Shown here piece by piece: positions 17,588 to 19,490 of a DNA stretch of 19,490 nucleotides. Position numbers and translations under genes: made by a program. Location: assembly GCA_001598975.1 (NCBI GenBank), contig BBXU01001926.1, positions 1 through 19,490 on the forward strand, written 5' to 3'. The notes beneath the pieces are model-generated. The model ran no database searches and was not told the origin of the DNA. It worked only from the letters and a program-made list of their open reading frames with translations. Position 1 is the stretch's first letter. Each line of letters begins with the position of its first letter. The DNA is from Parachlorella kessleri (taxonomy: Eukaryota; Chlorophyta; Trebouxiophyceae; Chlorellales; Chlorellaceae).

Positions 17588-19455
17588 ATGGATCAAGCTC
17601 TGAGCAGAGCACAAGCAGAGCCATCGGGCAGTGCAGTACCAAGCGCTGCTTCCTGGCTACTGACTGTGCTTGAGACCGTTGAAAAGCAAGGTGAGGGTCC
17701 CCAGCCACAGCTAGATCCACCCGGTGGACCGCCTGGCTGCAACGGGGTAACACCTTTTCTTGGGGCAGCATCCCTGGCACGCCTGCCTAGCCAGGCCAGC
17801 TCTTAGCAGTGCACCTGCCGACGGGGCCCAGCTCCCCTGAAGTGCTGCTGCCAGGTTACGCGTCCTCTGATTTGTTACCCACCATGCCTGGCAGATGCCG
17901 AGGGCACGGCTATGTCCTAAATCTACAGGTTCTTTTAGTTTCCCAGCCTGCACGGACTTCTGCACGCCCATGGAGTCTATACTTTGTAATCTGCAAGAAT
18001 ATGGCCACTAGTTAGCCCTATTGTTGGGGCCCTTATGACAGCAACACCAGGTGGTGGTTCGCAGATGCACTAGCCTGCAACAAGAAGCCAGAGTCAACTA
18101 CAAGTCTCCCCATACACTTTGGAAATCCTCCTTTCGCTCTTAAGGCATGCAGTGGTGCCTTGTTGAGGAGGTGTCTGCTATCTCCCGGCAGGAACGCCTG
18201 CCAGTCGCTGTAGTGACTGACTGACAGACCTGTGGTGTACTATGGTGGCCTGCCCCAGCGACAACACCGCTTCTGGCCGGCTAAATAGCAATATTGGGTT
18301 TGTTTGCTAGAACGTAAGGCAGATCAGCAGTAACATAGTGACAGACATGTTCCTGACGCCAGCAAACAAGTCTGAGCTCGTCGCAACCTCGGGTATCTGC
18401 TTCTTGGTTCCCTTTTCTGGTTGAATGGTACTGCCGAGATGCCGCTCCTGAGCCATCATGATGCATCGCCGCTGATTGTTAATTCGATTCATTTAGTGAT
18501 TCGCTTGATGGTCCCTTACTGGACGAAAAGCAAGCTGCATTGTCCATCTGGTTTTGAAAGGCGAGACCTGCCAGACACGGTTACAGTACAGCGCTCCTTC
18601 CTCTGCTTGCGTTGTTTGAGCTGGTAAAGCCGCAGGTCTGTGAATAAGGTGTATATGAAGTTCCAAGGTGGGCATCGGTGAGCTGTGCATGGTCATGTTC
18701 AAACCGACCCTGGCAACACCACGGCTACAATTCCTGCAGAGGAGCTGCTGGCCAGACCGCGGTTCGCTTTCCTAGCTATTTGCCTCGTAGCTCTTGGCTT
18801 CCTCGGCACAAGGATACCATCGCCGGTGAGACACTGCTTGGCAGCAACTCAAGCCTGGCTAGGCAAAACCTTCTGAGGTGTAGGGTACGCCAATGCTCGT
18901 GCTCTTCATGAAGGCACCCTAGGGCGCACACCGCAAAGTATACGCGGAGTTGCCGGTGGCAATATCCTGGGTGCAGGTACCACTCACTGGTGCTAGTAGC
19001 GGGGTCTGCTTGGTGTGGCTGCCGGCAGCTTGGCAGGCTTCAGTGTGAGCTCGCATTGTCTCCCTAGCTTAGGGAGAACATATATGAAGGCAGCAGCTCG
19101 GGAAAGCACTAAAAGAGGGCCACTTGCTTTTTAGGAAATCTTTTTGTGGTGCCCTTTTTGTGTTGCAGGCACACAATGCAAGCCTCCAAAGCGCCCAGCC
19201 TGGCAGGGGAAGAGGCCTGATCGAGCAAGGCCGCTACAATCAAGCTGGTGGTGTGCTTTCTGCCAAGATGCAGCAGCCACAAGATGAGCCAGCCAAGTCC
19301 AGCTGCCAAAAGATGCTCTGGTTCACCGCAATGGGTGCTGGGCCCCACAATGACTATGAAGACTTCATCCAGGCGGCACTGCTGTCTGCCAAGGAGCATG
19401 CTCCATCCCTGGTGCCCGTGCTACTTTTCTGTGGCGAGCCCAATGAATTGACAAG
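17588..19455 (+). CDS. Type II membrane protein, tentative Golgi glycosyltransferase, 3' truncated by window
   Basis: Proposed exons: 17588-17690, 18740-18825 and 19169-19455, phases 1 then 0; the last ends at a phase-2 donor AG/GTAACT, so the gene continues past the window. The first 158 residues comprise a 40-residue N-terminal tail, a single hydrophobic anchor (residues about 41-59, RFAFLAICLVALGFLGTRI), a stem rich in Gln, Ser and Gly, and the start of a lumenal domain with MLWFTAMGAGPHNDYEDF and LVPVLLFCGEP. A short tail, signal anchor, stem and a beta-strand/helix start resemble Golgi glycosyltransferases, but I recognise no diagnostic motif and the DxD region would lie outside. The 1,049-bp first intron is unusually long here. 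A start within 18685-18740 (Met at 18685) is an alternative that would make exon 1 a separate gene. Confidence 0.5.
17691..18739 (+). other. Proposed long intron, otherwise empty
   Basis: It is bounded by CAAG/GTGAGG and TTCCTGCAG in matching phase. It is three or more times longer than most other introns in the window, so further small exons or an intergenic boundary may hide in it. A plus-strand TGTAA at 17985-17989 would suit a transcript ending here. Short open frames (17809-18015, 18421-18627) show no domain. Confidence 0.35.
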
Positions 19456-19490
19456 GTAACTTTCTACCCGGGATTTGAATCGCACACTAT

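Noticed and set aside
1..19490. CRISPR array, transposon ends, tRNA or rRNA genes
   Set aside because: I looked for regularly spaced repeats, terminal inverted repeats with target duplications, transposase or reverse transcriptase motifs, and tRNA-like arms; none was found.

Overview
This is nuclear DNA of an intron-rich eukaryote, most likely a chlorophyte green alga and possibly a trebouxiophyte. Three observations support this. Every gene is split by short introns of about 90-490 bp with matching splice phases. The plant/algal peroxisomal protease DEG15 is present. TGTAA, the usual chlorophyte poly(A) signal, lies downstream of two genes. There is no bacterial operon, phage, CRISPR array, tRNA or rRNA. 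Exon models were built by hand from conserved motifs, splice consensus and phase agreement; where they are ambiguous this is stated.

Layout. (1) 884-4351, minus: a six-exon DEG15 glyoxysomal/peroxisomal processing protease of about 780 aa with a readable catalytic triad, ending in the peroxisomal signal SKL. (2) A 927-bp divergent intergenic region, then 5279-11027, plus: a protein disulfide isomerase-like ER protein of about 826 aa in 16 exons. It has a signal peptide, one CGHC thioredoxin active site, a second degenerate copy of the same module, and a lysine-rich tail ending in KDEL. (3) 11686-14829, minus and convergent with (2): a ten-exon kinesin with an N-terminal motor followed by a short coiled coil. 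The coiled coil is interrupted by an apparent one-base frameshift. (4) 15553-17346, minus: a three-exon type II membrane sulfotransferase-like protein. (5) 17588 to beyond the window end, plus: the 5' part of a type II membrane protein, tentatively a Golgi glycosyltransferase, sharing a 241-bp divergent promoter region with (4).

The genes do not form an obvious pathway. Two neighbours may be related in location: the sulfotransferase-like protein and the divergent membrane protein both look like secretory-pathway (Golgi) enzymes.

I did not find an undescribed multi-gene system. The most noteworthy items are the unusual domain duplication in the KDEL protein, the broken coiled coil of the kinesin, a probable GC-AG intron inside the DEG15 catalytic region, the non-canonical P-loop of the sulfotransferase, and a frame-neutral 63-bp potential cassette exon.
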